A stretch of 64,000 nucleotides of DNA. It comes from Deltaproteobacteria bacterium. Its GTDB lineage: Bacteria; Desulfobacterota; Binatia; UTPRO1. The notes beneath the pieces were generated by a model that was given only the letters and a program-made list of their open reading frames with translations, ran no database searches and had not been told where the DNA came from. The DNA lies in the NCBI GenBank assembly GCA_020852955.1, contig JADYZW010000014.1:21071-85070 (forward strand). The letters run 5' to 3'. Each line of letters starts with the position of its first letter. Within the stretch, counting starts at the first letter, position 1. This document shows positions 8,546 to 17,557 of this stretch, piece by piece. The translations under genes were made by a program, and so were the position numbers.

Positions 8546-10174
8546 TCACCCGCGCAGCACCCGGCCCGCGCGCGCGCGCGCGTCGTAGCGGCCGTCCTCG
8601 AGTACGGCGCGGCCGTTGATCAAGACCCGCTCGATGCCGAGCGGGAAGCGTGCGGGATCCTCGAACGTCGCCGTATCGGCGAGCGTCGTCGCGTCGAGGA
8701 CGACCAGGTCGGCGGCGCAGCCCTGGCGCACCCAGCCGCGGTCCTTCCACCCGAGCCGTTCGGCGGCGGCGCCCGTCATCTTCCGGACCGCTTCCTCCAG
8801 CGTGAAGAGCCCCTCCTTCACATAGGTGCTGAGGACGCGCGGGAAGGTGCCGTAGCTCGCGGGGTTCTGGTGGCCGTCGCGGGTCACGAACGTGTCGGTC
8901 TCGATCAGGCACTGCGGGTGGGCGAGGACGGCGCGGAGCGCCTCCTCCTCGCCGCGGTCGCCGCTGTACGTGTGGATGAGGACGCGCGCCTGCCGGCCGC
9001 TTTCGAGGACGAGGCGGCAGTAGAAGTCGAAGGGCTCCATCCCGGCGCGCGCCGCCGCTTCCGTGACGCGGAGGCCGTCGTACTGGTTCAACGCGGGCGC
9101 GTTGGCGCGCATGATCTGGATGTCGGGGAGGCCGAAGCCGAGCGCCTCGAACGCGAAGGTCGCGAAGCTCCGCAGGCTCGCGAGCTCCTCGGGGTTCGCG
9201 AGGACCTCCTCGAGCCGCGGCAGCACGTGCGCCGGGAAGATCACGCTCGCGGTCGTGTTGCCGGCCGTGTACGGGAACGCGTCGAAGGCGACGTCGAGCC
9301 CGCGGGCGCGGGCTTCGTCGATCCGCGCCAGCGCCTTCGGGTAGCTCGGCCAGGTCTGACGGCCGACGAAGATCAAGTGGCTCACCTGCACGCGCGCCCC
9401 GCTCCGCTCGCCGACCCGCAGGATCTCGTCGAGGGCGGCGAGGTTGTGCGGCTCGGTCGTCGGGTCGGTCGCGAGCGCGCCGCTCATCCAGCTGTAGGCC
9501 TTGAGGTGCGAGGTGAAGAGCTTGGCCTCGCGGGCGGCCCAGGAGGCGAAATGCACGAGCTCGTCCGCGTGCGCGAAGATGCCGGGCGGATAGCCGAGGC
9601 CGGTCGAGACCCCGACGCACCCGGCGGCGAGCGCGTCGCGGACGAAGCGTTCCATGGCGCGGAGCTCGTCGCGCGTCGGCGGCGCCGGGTCGAGCGCGCC
9701 GGTCACGGCGGAGCGCACGGCGCCGTGGCCGACGAGCTCGGCGCAGTTCAGCGAGACGCCGCTTTCCTGGAGGCCGTCGAGGAACTCGCCCATCGACTGC
9801 CAGCCGAGGACGATCGCCTCGTCGACGATCAGGCGGCTCGCCTCGTGCGCCGCGCCGCGATTGCGCTCGGTGATCGGCGCCGGGCTGAACCCGCAGTTGC
9901 CGCCGACGAGCGTCGTCATGCCCTGGCGCACGAACGGCTCGACGAGCGCGCCGTGGTCGCCGCCGGGCACGAGCCAGTCGGCGTGCGAGTGGATGTCGAT
10001 GAAGCCAGGAGTGACGGTCTTGCCGGTGCAGTCGATGGTGCGGGCGGCGGCGAGATCGGCGAGGTCGCCGACCGCGGCGATGCGGTCGCGGTGGATCGCC
10101 ACGTCGGCGCGCCGCGCCGGCGCGCCGCTGCCGTCGATGACGGCGGCGCCGCTGAGCTTGAGATCGCAGTCCAT
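8546..10174 (-). CDS. N-acyl-D-amino-acid deacylase (amidohydrolase family 3)
   Basis: A 542-residue amidohydrolase that should hydrolyse N-acylated D-amino acids to free D-amino acid and carboxylate. The metal site is visible as GFIDIHSHADW (His62, His64), followed by VGGNCGFSPAP, the D-aminoacylase signature STGLGYPPG, TSHLKAY and VQVSHLIFVG. The C-terminal KMTGAAAERLGWKDRG and the ADLVVLD return to the beta domain are typical. An AAGGAGG ribosome binding site lies 4 nt before the ATG, which settles the start against the much longer open frame upstream. It is divergent from a PLP-fold D-amino-acid-related gene 148 bp away, so a joint role in D-amino acid use is plausible. Confidence 0.9.
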   Translation of the reverse strand: MDCDLKLSGAAVIDGSGAPARRADVAIHRDRIAAVGDLADLAAARTIDCTGKTVTPGFIDIHSHADWLVPGGDHGALVEPFVRQGMTTLVGGNCGFSPAPITERNRGAAHEASRLIVDEAIVLGWQSMGEFLDGLQESGVSLNCAELVGHGAVRSAVTGALDPAPPTRDELRAMERFVRDALAAGCVGVSTGLGYPPGIFAHADELVHFASWAAREAKLFTSHLKAYSWMSGALATDPTTEPHNLAALDEILRVGERSGARVQVSHLIFVGRQTWPSYPKALARIDEARARGLDVAFDAFPYTAGNTTASVIFPAHVLPRLEEVLANPEELASLRSFATFAFEALGFGLPDIQIMRANAPALNQYDGLRVTEAAARAGMEPFDFYCRLVLESGRQARVLIHTYSGDRGEEEALRAVLAHPQCLIETDTFVTRDGHQNPASYGTFPRVLSTYVKEGLFTLEEAVRKMTGAAAERLGWKDRGWVRQGCAADLVVLDATTLADTATFEDPARFPLGIERVLINGRAVLEDGRYDARARAGRVLRG

Positions 10175-10322
10175 CGGGCCTCCTTCGCTGACCTGCGGTC
10201 TGTAGCACGATTGCCGGCGCGTTCGAGGGGGCGTCGCGCCGGACGGGCTTTCGCGGCGCGGATGCGGCGGAACGCCGTGGTCCTCGACCTGTCGGACGTT
10301 TGACGCTAATCGACGCCGCGGC

Positions 10323-11588
10323 ATGAGGCTCGGCGTGATGCTCGTGATCGTCATCGTGATCGCCGCCGGGGTCGCGCTCGCGCTCCGTCCGCGCGACGGC
10401 GGCGGCGGGTACGATCCGTATTTCCGTGCGCTGAACGACCTGCTCAAGCGCGAGGGGCCGGCGCGTCCGGTGCTGCTCCTCGACCTCGACCGCCTCGACC
10501 GGAACATCGACGTGCTGCGCGCGTCGATCCGTCCCCCCAAGCACTTCCGCGTCGTCGCCAAGTCGCTGCCGTCGATTCCGCTGCTGCGCTACGTCTGCGA
10601 GCGCGCCGGAACGCATCGGGTGATGTCGTTCCACCAACCCTTCCTGAACCAGGTCGCCGAGCAGCTGAGCGACAGCGAGATCCTGCTCGGGAAGCCGATG
10701 CCCGTCCGGTCGGCGGAGCGGTTCTACGCCGACCTGCGCGGCGGCTTCGATCCGAGCCGCCAGCTGCAATGGCTCGTCGACACGCCGGAGCGGCTCGAGG
10801 AGTACCGTGCGCTTGCCGGGTCGCTGCGGCGGAAGATGCTGATCAACATCGAGATCGACGTCGGTCTGCACCGGGGCGGCGTCCAGGACACGGCGACCCT
10901 CGATCGCATGCTGTCGGTGATCGTCGCGCACCCCGACCGCCTCGAGCTCGCGGGGTTCATGGGCTACGACCCGCACGTCGCCAAGGTGCCAGGGTGGGCG
11001 CGCTCGCGGGCGTCGCTCATCGCCGAGGTGCGCGCGGCCTATCGCGGGTACGTCGACGTCGTGAAGGAGCGCCATCCGGGGCTATGGACCGATCGCTTGA
11101 CGTTGAACGGCGCCGGCAGCCCGACCTACCGGCTCTACGAGGGCGACACGCTCCTGAACGACCTCGCGGTCGGCTCGGCGCTCGTGAAGCCGACCGACTT
11201 CGACATCGACACGCTCGCGCCGCACGTGCCGGCGCTCTTCATCGCGACGCCGGTCTTGAAGGCGGGCGCGGCGGCGCGCTTGCCCGGGCTCGACGGGCTC
11301 TCGCGTCTGCTCGATTGGTGGAACCCGAACCTCGCCCGCACCTTCTTCGTCTACGGCGGGTACTGGATGGCGCGTCCGGTCGCGCCGGCCGGGCTCCACA
11401 CCAACCCGCTCTTCGGACGGAGCTCGAACCAGGAGATGCTGAACGGCTCGGCGCGGGTCGAGCTCGGCGTCGACGACTACGTCTTTCTCCGGCCGACGCA
11501 GAGCGAGGCCGTCATGCTGCAGTTCGGCGACATCCTCGTCGTGCGCGGCGGCGCGATCGTCGACCGCTGGCCGGTGCTCGTGCAGTAG
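10323..11588 (+). CDS. Membrane-anchored alanine-racemase-fold protein (D-threonine aldolase / D-serine deaminase-like)
   Basis: A 421-residue protein with an N-terminal membrane anchor (residues 1-22, hydrophobic VMLVIVIVIAAGVALAL) and a type III PLP-dependent barrel. The likely PLP lysine is Lys80 in FRVVAKSLPS, which follows LLLDLDRLDRNI; the barrel continues through NIEIDVGLHRGG and FMGYDPHVAK. The C-terminal beta domain (ELGVDDYVFLRPTQSEA) resembles the metal-binding half of D-threonine aldolase and D-serine dehydratase, so an activity on D-hydroxy-amino acids is likely, but the exact reaction cannot be read. The transmembrane anchor is unusual for this fold. It is divergent from the D-aminoacylase. 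A hairpin follows its stop codon. Confidence 0.8.
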   Translation: MRLGVMLVIVIVIAAGVALALRPRDGGGGYDPYFRALNDLLKREGPARPVLLLDLDRLDRNIDVLRASIRPPKHFRVVAKSLPSIPLLRYVCERAGTHRVMSFHQPFLNQVAEQLSDSEILLGKPMPVRSAERFYADLRGGFDPSRQLQWLVDTPERLEEYRALAGSLRRKMLINIEIDVGLHRGGVQDTATLDRMLSVIVAHPDRLELAGFMGYDPHVAKVPGWARSRASLIAEVRAAYRGYVDVVKERHPGLWTDRLTLNGAGSPTYRLYEGDTLLNDLAVGSALVKPTDFDIDTLAPHVPALFIATPVLKAGAAARLPGLDGLSRLLDWWNPNLARTFFVYGGYWMARPVAPAGLHTNPLFGRSSNQEMLNGSARVELGVDDYVFLRPTQSEAVMLQFGDILVVRGGAIVDRWPVLVQ

Positions 11589-11622
11589 CGTGAGCGCGCC
11601 TCGGGCTCGCGGCGGCTCACGC
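11588..11622. terminator. Hairpin between convergent genes
   Basis: Arms GCGTGAGC and GCTCACGC (8 bp) flank a 19-nt loop, beginning at the last base of the upstream stop codon. There is no T-run. It sits between two convergent genes, so it may act in both directions. Confidence 0.4.
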
Positions 11623-11653
11623 TTCGCGCCCGGATCCCACGGGTGCAGCTTCC

Positions 11654-12289
11654 CTAGTAGACGCCCGGCACGAGGCACCAGCGGCCGCGGCGGTACTCGC
11701 GGTAGGCGTCGCCGAGGTGCCGGAGCAGCGTGCGCTCCTCGAGGCGGATACGCAGGAGCGCGAGCGGCAGCCAGACGACGAGGCTCACGCCAGCGGCCGT
11801 CGGGCTCCCGATCATCATCGCGGTCCCGAGCGCGACGAGGAGGAGCCCCGCGTAGTTCGGGTGGCGGATCCAGCGATACGGACCGCTCACGACGAGCTCG
11901 TGATCGGCCAGCACGGAGAGCCCGACCGTGAACTGGCGCCCGAGAGCCCGCGCCGCGCTTCGCCGCAGCCCCACGCCGGAGAGGATGAACGCGAAGCCCG
12001 CGATGCCGACGAGACCGGGATGCCGCCAGGTGTCCTCGGGCGCCCGGTTGTCCCAGGCGCCGACCGTCAGGATCGCGAGGAAGGCGAGCTGCATCGCCAT
12101 GCCCCAGGGCTCGGGCCGGAACGCGCTCGCGGGCACCGCGCCTTCGGCGGCCTCATCGGCGCGCTCCACACGACCGCGGCGGCCGAGATCGAAGGACGTC
12201 AGGCCGGCGGCGAGCGCGAGCGTGAGGACGGTCGGACCGTTCCAGCGGCCGACGGCGCCGACGAGAGCGGCCGCCAGGATGCCGCGCAA
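11654..12289 (-). CDS. Isoprenylcysteine carboxyl methyltransferase-like membrane protein
   Basis: About 211 residues with several hydrophobic membrane segments and the C-terminal signature of the ICMT/phospholipid methyltransferase family: GPYRWIRHPNYAGLLL followed by EERTLLRHLGDAYREYRRGRWCLVPG. These integral membrane enzymes use S-adenosylmethionine; bacterial members have diverse or unknown acceptors such as lipids or quinones. The start is uncertain: a TTG was used because no ATG is found in frame upstream. A gap of about 270 bp separates it from the divergent Cys-rich gene; nothing was recognised in that gap except the AGGAGG of the next gene. Confidence 0.75.
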   Translation of the reverse strand: MRGILAAALVGAVGRWNGPTVLTLALAAGLTSFDLGRRGRVERADEAAEGAVPASAFRPEPWGMAMQLAFLAILTVGAWDNRAPEDTWRHPGLVGIAGFAFILSGVGLRRSAARALGRQFTVGLSVLADHELVVSGPYRWIRHPNYAGLLLVALGTAMMIGSPTAAGVSLVVWLPLALLRIRLEERTLLRHLGDAYREYRRGRWCLVPGVY

Positions 12290-12558
12290 CCAGGCGCTCA
12301 GCGGAGACCCTCCATCTTGCGGGGCGCATCTAGCCGCGCCGCCGTGCGGATCGCAAGCACGTCGCCGGGCGCCGCCCCGGTCATCGGCCGGATCGCGGCC
12401 GCGGTCGGGACCTCCGGCCGCGGCCGACGCCGGGCAGGGGGCGGCGCACCCGCGCCAGGGGTTGCAGGGATGCGCGATGCGGGCGAACGGGAGAACGGAG
12501 GAACCCGGGCACGTACTTTGCTGCGAGTTCCCGGCCGCTTTGCGTTCAGGAGGTTTCG

Positions 12559-14232
12559 ATGCGCTTCTCTCTGCCGCTCGCCATGGTGCTCGCTCTCGGC
12601 CTCGCCGCCGCCACGACCCGCGTGGATGCTCAGGCGCTTCCCGACCCCGCTCGAGCGAAGGCTGCGAACAAGTGTCAGATCATCCTCGAGCGCACGGGAA
12701 CGGACGTCGCCGTCGAGACGCTCGACGCGCTCCGTGACTGCGTCGGCCCCATCCTGAAGTGCGTCCAGACCAAACCCGGAGACGCCGGCTGCCTCGGTAG
12801 GGCGCGCAAGGGCTGCGACGAGCAGCTCGAGCTCGCGGCCGCCGAGAAGGCACGCATGGTCGACGCGGTGGCGCGGAAGTGCGCGGCCGACCTCACGTTC
12901 GAGGAGATGATGGATCAGCTCGGCCTCGACTTCGGGTCGCTCCGCGCCGAGTGCGGGGCGGAGTTCGGGATCGACGTCGTCGACGTCGCGACCCTCGGCC
13001 AGTGCGTCGCTCGGCAACATGCCTGCGAGCTCGAGCGCATGTTCGCGTTCGAAATGCCGCGCGCAGCGAGCCTGCTCGAGGTGGCGGGGGTCGACCCCGC
13101 TCGGCGTGACGCCCTCGCGTGCTTGACGCCGTACGGCGGCGTCGGTGCGGACGTCGGCGACCCTCGCACCGTCGGCCGCGCCGTGGAGAAGTGCGCGCAG
13201 ACGATCATGAACGCCGGGGGCAAGCTCGTCGACGCGAGCTTGAAAGCGCTCGGCCGCTGCCTCGACACCACGTTCACCTGCGTCCAGGTGAAGAGCGACC
13301 CGAGCACGCTTCCGGCGTGCCTCGAGGCCGCCCGCAAGCGCTGCGACGTCGAGTTCGCGAACCTGAACGCCGCGTCGACACGACCGGACGCCGCGCTCCA
13401 GAAGACCTGCGGCGACGTCGACTACGCGACGCTGCGCGCGGCGAGCGGGCTCCTGCTCGAAGCGCTCGCGACCGATTGCGCGCTGCTCGGCGGCGCCGAG
13501 CCGACGACGCTCTCCGCATACGCCGAGTGCCTGGTGCGGAGTCATCGCTGCGGCGTGGCCGAGCTGTCGCGCTTCAAGGCGCCGCGTGCCGAGGCGCTGC
13601 TCGGCGCGGTCGGGCGGAGCCTGAACGAAGTGTGCGGCCTTCCGACTCCGACGCCCACGGCGACCGTGACGCCGACCCCGACGGTCACGACCACCGCCGT
13701 CGCGACGTCGACCGCCTTGCCCGCGACCATGACCCCGCCGGTCCTGGCGACGCCGACGCCCACGCTCGCCGCGACCGTCACGCCCACCCCGACGGCCACG
13801 GCGACGCCGTGCCAGGACGCGTTCGAGCCCAATCAGTTCCCGCAGCAGGGGCGCGCCCTCGACGTCCAGTGTCCGGGCGGGTGCACCGACGACGGCTACG
13901 ATCTCGTCGTGCACGGCAACATCGGAGACGCCACCGACGGCGATTTCTACGTCTGGAACGTGACGGATCTCCCGCGCCACGACTTCCAGATCGTCGCGCA
14001 GCTGAAGAACGTGCCGAAGGGCGCCGACTACGACCTCTACCTCTATCGCTGGAGCGGCGACGCCTTCGAGCCGATCGGCGCGTCGACCAACGACCGCGAT
14101 AGCAACGAGACGATCCGCTACGACGGCCTCGCCGCGGACGAGACGAACAGTGCGCAGTACGGGATCGAGGTGCGCCGCGTCTCCGGGTCGTCCTGCGCGC
14201 CCTACACGCTCGCGGTCGAGGACGGAAACTGA
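12559..14232 (+). CDS. Secreted protein: two nine-Cys domains, Pro-Thr linker, PPC-like C-terminus
   Basis: A 557-residue exported protein with an AGGAGG ribosome binding site and a signal peptide (cleavage near residue 25). Two copies of one Cys-rich helical domain follow. In copy 1 the cysteines are at 39, 61, 68, 78, 86, 108, 132, 149 and 156; in copy 2 at 212, 234, 241, 254, 262, 284, 307, 324 and 331. The spacing is nearly identical. Residues about 355-420 form a Pro-Thr-rich linker. The last 140 residues (DAFEPNQFPQQGRAL, DGDFYVWNV, ADYDLYLYR) look like a bacterial pre-peptidase C-terminal (PPC) beta domain. No enzyme motif is seen; a surface or matrix role is inferred. A shorter relative follows 104 bp downstream. 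Confidence 0.85.
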   Translation: MRFSLPLAMVLALGLAAATTRVDAQALPDPARAKAANKCQIILERTGTDVAVETLDALRDCVGPILKCVQTKPGDAGCLGRARKGCDEQLELAAAEKARMVDAVARKCAADLTFEEMMDQLGLDFGSLRAECGAEFGIDVVDVATLGQCVARQHACELERMFAFEMPRAASLLEVAGVDPARRDALACLTPYGGVGADVGDPRTVGRAVEKCAQTIMNAGGKLVDASLKALGRCLDTTFTCVQVKSDPSTLPACLEAARKRCDVEFANLNAASTRPDAALQKTCGDVDYATLRAASGLLLEALATDCALLGGAEPTTLSAYAECLVRSHRCGVAELSRFKAPRAEALLGAVGRSLNEVCGLPTPTPTATVTPTPTVTTTAVATSTALPATMTPPVLATPTPTLAATVTPTPTATATPCQDAFEPNQFPQQGRALDVQCPGGCTDDGYDLVVHGNIGDATDGDFYVWNVTDLPRHDFQIVAQLKNVPKGADYDLYLYRWSGDAFEPIGASTNDRDSNETIRYDGLAADETNSAQYGIEVRRVSGSSCAPYTLAVEDGN

Positions 14233-14336
14233 GGGGCGTCGCGGCATCGCACCGGCCCCCGTCGCGGCCATGTCGAGGAGGCGTTGACCGGGCGGAGACG
14301 GGTTCGTAGGCTCACGACGCGTTCCACTCTCCGCCG

Positions 14337-15506
14337 ATGCCGTCCGCGTTCCGCAGAGGTCGTCTCGTGGCGTCGTTGCTCGGGGCCGTGCTCGGGCTCC
14401 TCGGCGGGGTCGCCGAGAGCGGGCTCGACCCCGCCGCCGCGAAGGCGGTGAACGCCTGCCACAAGGCGGCGACCTCCGCCGTCGCGAGCTACGCCGCCGC
14501 CACCTTCAAGAGCTTCAAGACGTGCGTCGATGCGCTCTTCAGGTGCGTGCAGGTGAAGCCGTTCGACTTCGCCTGCGAGGAGAAGGCGCGCACCAAGTGC
14601 GAGAAGGAAGCCGCGAAGCGGCTCACGCTCGACGCGAAGCTCGGCGTCGCGATCGAGAAGAAGTGCGGCGCGGCCGCCGTGCCGTTCGTGACGCTGCGCT
14701 CAGCCGACGGCGCGAACCTGGTGCTGCTCGACGCCGAGTGCGCGCGGTTCTTCCTCGGGCCGGTCGTCGACCTCGCGGGCTTCGTGGAGTGCGCGCGGCG
14801 AAACGCGCGATGCCGGGTCGAGGAGGCGATCGGCATCGCGCTGCCGCGCACCGAGGAACTCCTCGCGACGGCCGGGCTCGCGCTCGGGAGCGACTTCTGT
14901 CCGCGGCCGACGCCGACCCTCACGCCGACCCGTACGCGGACACCGACCCGCACCCGCACGCCGACGCCGACCCGCACGGTGACGCCGCCACCCGGCGATC
15001 CGACGTCCACATCGACGCCAACGGCGACGTCGAGCCCGACCCCGACGCCCACGACCACCGCGGCCACGCCGACGGCAACCGAGAGCGCGACCCCGACGCC
15101 CACGACCACCGCGGCCACGCCGACGGCAACCGACAGCGCGACCCCGACGCCCACCGCCGCGCCGACCGACACGGTGACGCCGAGCCCGAGCCCGAGCGGC
15201 GCGACGACGCCGACCCCGTCCGCGACGGCCACGTCGACCGCTACCGGGACGCCGACGGCGAGCGGCACGGCGACTCCGACCGGCACGCCGAGCGCGACGC
15301 CGAGCGCCACGCCCACCCCGCCGCCGAGCCCGACGCCGACGGGAACGCCGACCGGGACCGCGACGCCGACCCCGACCCCGAGCGCCACGCCCACCCCGAC
15401 GGACACCCCGACCGCGACGCCGACGCCGACCCCGAGCGCCACGCCCATCCCGACGGACACCCCGACCGCGACGCCGACGCCGACCGGGACCGCGACGCCG
15501 GAGTGA
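14337..15506 (+). CDS. Secreted protein: one nine-Cys domain and long Pro-Thr repeat tail
   Basis: A 389-residue protein with a basic N-terminus and hydrophobic export segment (residues 10-25). A single nine-Cys domain has cysteines at 41, 63, 70, 80, 88, 110, 135, 152 and 159, matching the spacing of the two domains in the gene upstream and sharing FRCVQVKP and an A-R-x-x-C step. From about residue 195 to the end the chain is almost only Pro, Thr, Ala and Ser (TPTPT-like), an extended, probably O-glycosylatable stalk, with no anchor motif at the C-terminus. The tail DNA contains 51-bp and 54-bp tandem duplications. Function unknown; a surface stalk is a guess from composition. Confidence 0.8.
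   Translation: MPSAFRRGRLVASLLGAVLGLLGGVAESGLDPAAAKAVNACHKAATSAVASYAAATFKSFKTCVDALFRCVQVKPFDFACEEKARTKCEKEAAKRLTLDAKLGVAIEKKCGAAAVPFVTLRSADGANLVLLDAECARFFLGPVVDLAGFVECARRNARCRVEEAIGIALPRTEELLATAGLALGSDFCPRPTPTLTPTRTRTPTRTRTPTPTRTVTPPPGDPTSTSTPTATSSPTPTPTTTAATPTATESATPTPTTTAATPTATDSATPTPTAAPTDTVTPSPSPSGATTPTPSATATSTATGTPTASGTATPTGTPSATPSATPTPPPSPTPTGTPTGTATPTPTPSATPTPTDTPTATPTPTPSATPIPTDTPTATPTPTGTATPE
15039..15140. repeat. Two tandem 51-bp units in the Pro-Thr tail
   Basis: Units at 15039-15089 and 15090-15140 differ at one base (GAG to GAC, Glu to Asp). A third, partial unit begins at 15141. The identity at synonymous positions shows a recent in-frame duplication. Confidence 0.9.
15377..15484. 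repeat. Two tandem 54-bp units in the Pro-Thr tail
   Basis: Units at 15377-15430 and 15431-15484 differ at a single base (C to T, Thr to Ile). The period is in frame, so copy-number change would lengthen or shorten the stalk without breaking the gene. Confidence 0.9.
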
Positions 15507-15551
15507 AGGGAACGGTTGGCGACCTCCGCGCGCCTCGGCTACTAGCCCGCC

Positions 15552-16250
15552 ATGGCAGACGACGAGCAGAGCTCACGCGAGCGCGTCTTTTCCTTCTGGT
15601 CGGCGGCGGGCTCCGAGGTAACCGGCTCGTGGGCCGAGCGTCGCAGGCTCGCCAGGGCGATGCGTGAGGTGATCGACCGGCTCACCACGAGCGATGCGCC
15701 CGAGGAGGAGCTGCGCGCGGCGGCCGATGGCCTGGAGCGCTATGCGGCGCGTCTGGCAACCCACCCGCGCCGGAATCTACCGCTCGGGTTCGGCGAGAGC
15801 GCCAACGCCGGTGACGTCGCCGCGTTCTTCGACTACAGCCCGATGATCGGTCTCTCGAATCCGCTCGCGCCGCCGATCGTCCTCGAGGTCGAGGACAAGG
15901 TCGTTCACGGGCGCGTCCGTTTCGGCGCCGCGTACGAAGGGCCCCCCGGTCACGTGCACGGCGGGTTCGTCGCCGCGGCGTTCGACGAGGTCCTCGGCTT
16001 CGTGCAGTCGACGACGGGGCAGCCGGGCATGACGGGCACGCTCACGATCCGCTATCGCAAGCCGACGCCCCTCGACACCGATCTCCGGTTCGAGGCGACC
16101 GTCCAGCGCGTCGAGGGCCGCAAGATCTTCGCGGAGGGCCGCCTCTACAACGGCGAGATCCTCACCGCCGAAGCCGAGGGCCTCTTCATCTCGGTCGATC
16201 TCGTGAAGATGCAGATGCTCGCCGAGGCGAAGAAGCAACGCGGACGCTAG
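15552..16250 (+). CDS. PaaI-type hotdog-fold thioesterase
   Basis: A 232-residue protein: a polar helical N-terminal extension of about 75 residues, then one hotdog domain. The PaaI-type signature is GPPGHVHGGFVAAAFDEVLG, with the HGG loop and acidic residue used in acyl-CoA hydrolysis, followed by TGTLTIRYRKPTPLDTDL. It should hydrolyse an acyl-CoA or aryl-CoA; the substrate is unknown. Its stop codon overlaps the stop of the convergent radical SAM gene by 4 nt. The C-terminus is charged and cytoplasmic. Confidence 0.85.
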   Translation: MADDEQSSRERVFSFWSAAGSEVTGSWAERRRLARAMREVIDRLTTSDAPEEELRAAADGLERYAARLATHPRRNLPLGFGESANAGDVAAFFDYSPMIGLSNPLAPPIVLEVEDKVVHGRVRFGAAYEGPPGHVHGGFVAAAFDEVLGFVQSTTGQPGMTGTLTIRYRKPTPLDTDLRFEATVQRVEGRKIFAEGRLYNGEILTAEAEGLFISVDLVKMQMLAEAKKQRGR

Positions 16251-17419
16251 CCGCGGAAGTTCTCGATCGCGACGCCCGCGTCGAGGTGCTCCCGGAGGAT
16301 GGCTTCGAACGGGCGCTGATCGATCACCTCGAACTGGCTCGCGTCGAGCGGGAAGCGCGCTCCGTGCCTGGTGTACGGCGTGACCGCCGACGAGCCGGCG
16401 GAGAGCACGCCCACCAGCGCCGCGACGCGGTGCTGGATGTCGCGCGGTTCGCGCGTCGTGAGCACCAGCCTCGCGTCGGGCAACGCCAGCGACAGCAGCG
16501 CCACGAGGCGGACGAAATCGTCGTCGTCGACGCCGCGACCCGTGATGCTCCCGTCGGCTCCGGACCCCGCTACGCGCCGCAAGCGCGGCGTCGAGAGGTA
16601 CACCTCCATGCCGGCGCCGAGGAGATGTCGGACATGCAGGATCGCGGCGAGCGCTTCGAAGGCGACGTCGGGAGAGAGTCCGAGCAGCACGCCCGGATTG
16701 GCGCAACGGAAGCCCCCGCGCCGGGCGCGGTCGAAGTTGGTGAGCCGCCGGTCGTAGTCGCTCCGCGGGTTTTCCGGATCGCGCCCCATGAACTTGCCGT
16801 ACGTCCGCCGGTCGTACGTCTCCTGGAACGTACACATCGTGACCTTGCCGGCGAGCATGCCGTCGGCGCGGCGCGCGATGCCGTCGAGGAGCACGGGGAG
16901 CTCGTGCTCCTCGATCGAGCCGACGTTCACGAGCACGTGATGGAAGCCGAGGCGCTCGGCCGCGCGCAGGGCCGCGTTCACGTAGCGCATCGCCCACGGA
17001 CGGCGCTCGGCGTGGTACTCGCCGGTCAGGAGCGCGACGGCCTGCATGCCGCGCTCGAGCAGCGTTCCGAGTTGCGCCTCGACGACGTCGAGCTCGGCGG
17101 TCTCGCGCTGGAGCGCGTCGTTGTCGCGCCGCATCCCGCACATGCGGCAGGTCGCGTCGCACGTGTTGGTCAGGTAGAGCGGGGAGAAGGTCTCGAGCTG
17201 CTGCACGCGCGCGCCGCGCGCCCGGCGGGCGAGATCGGCGAGGACGTCGGTGTCGACCGTGCGCGCGTACCAGAGGACCGCGACGTCGTCGACGTCGAGG
17301 CGCGCGCCCGCGGCGGCCCGGGAAAGCGCGGCGTCGATCTCGCCGCATCCGGGAGCCAGAGCGCTCGCCCGCTCGAGCGTCAGGCGGATGGCGTCCTCGT
17401 CGAGGCGGAAATCGTCCAT
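16247..17419 (-). CDS. Radical SAM enzyme of the ThiH/NosL type (tryptophan-lyase-like)
   Basis: A 390-residue radical SAM protein. The CxxxCxxC cluster motif is Cys87, Cys91, Cys94 (LTNTCDATCRMCGM). It has the ThiH-family features VTMCTFQETYDRRTYGKFMG, SDYDRRLTNFDRA and NPGVLLGL. Three details fit NosL/NocL, which turn tryptophan into 3-methyl-2-indolic acid, better than ThiH: ALLTGEYH around Tyr135, VDDDDFVRL, and LVLTTREP with Arg at 323, which as I recall is the position of the substrate-carboxylate arginine in NosL. No ThiG or ThiF neighbour and no HydG-type C-terminal Cys cluster is present. Substrate remains inference; tyrosine lyase (ThiH-like) is the alternative. It is divergent from a methyltransferase 138 bp away. 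Confidence 0.85.
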   Translation of the reverse strand: MDDFRLDEDAIRLTLERASALAPGCGEIDAALSRAAAGARLDVDDVAVLWYARTVDTDVLADLARRARGARVQQLETFSPLYLTNTCDATCRMCGMRRDNDALQRETAELDVVEAQLGTLLERGMQAVALLTGEYHAERRPWAMRYVNAALRAAERLGFHHVLVNVGSIEEHELPVLLDGIARRADGMLAGKVTMCTFQETYDRRTYGKFMGRDPENPRSDYDRRLTNFDRARRGGFRCANPGVLLGLSPDVAFEALAAILHVRHLLGAGMEVYLSTPRLRRVAGSGADGSITGRGVDDDDFVRLVALLSLALPDARLVLTTREPRDIQHRVAALVGVLSAGSSAVTPYTRHGARFPLDASQFEVIDQRPFEAILREHLDAGVAIENFRG

Positions 17420-17557
17420 CGCGAGGGTGTTAACGTGCGGCTTCGGGGGCGTCAATCCGAGCGCGCGTCGCGTGCACGCGACGCCGTCATGCGCGCGGGG
17501 CGAGCACCGGTCGCGATTGACAGCCCCGGGACCCGTTCGTAGAACGCGCGTCCGCGC

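Noticed and set aside
8220..11075. A 951-codon open frame on the minus strand through the deacylase region
   Set aside because: Only its last 88 codons read as a protein (the small AbiEii partner). The rest is antisense or out-of-frame to the deacylase and the PLP-fold gene.
12298..14271. Long antisense frame opposite the two-domain Cys-rich gene
   Set aside because: No start signal and Arg/Glu/Ala/Val-biased translation, whereas the plus strand has a signal peptide and conserved cysteine pattern.
14489..15460. Gly-Val repeat open frame on the minus strand opposite the Pro-Thr tail
   Set aside because: Simple consequence of the Pro-Thr codon repeat read backwards; no start context.
15039..15484. 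CRISPR-like repeats
   Set aside because: The repeats are in-frame coding units without unique spacers.
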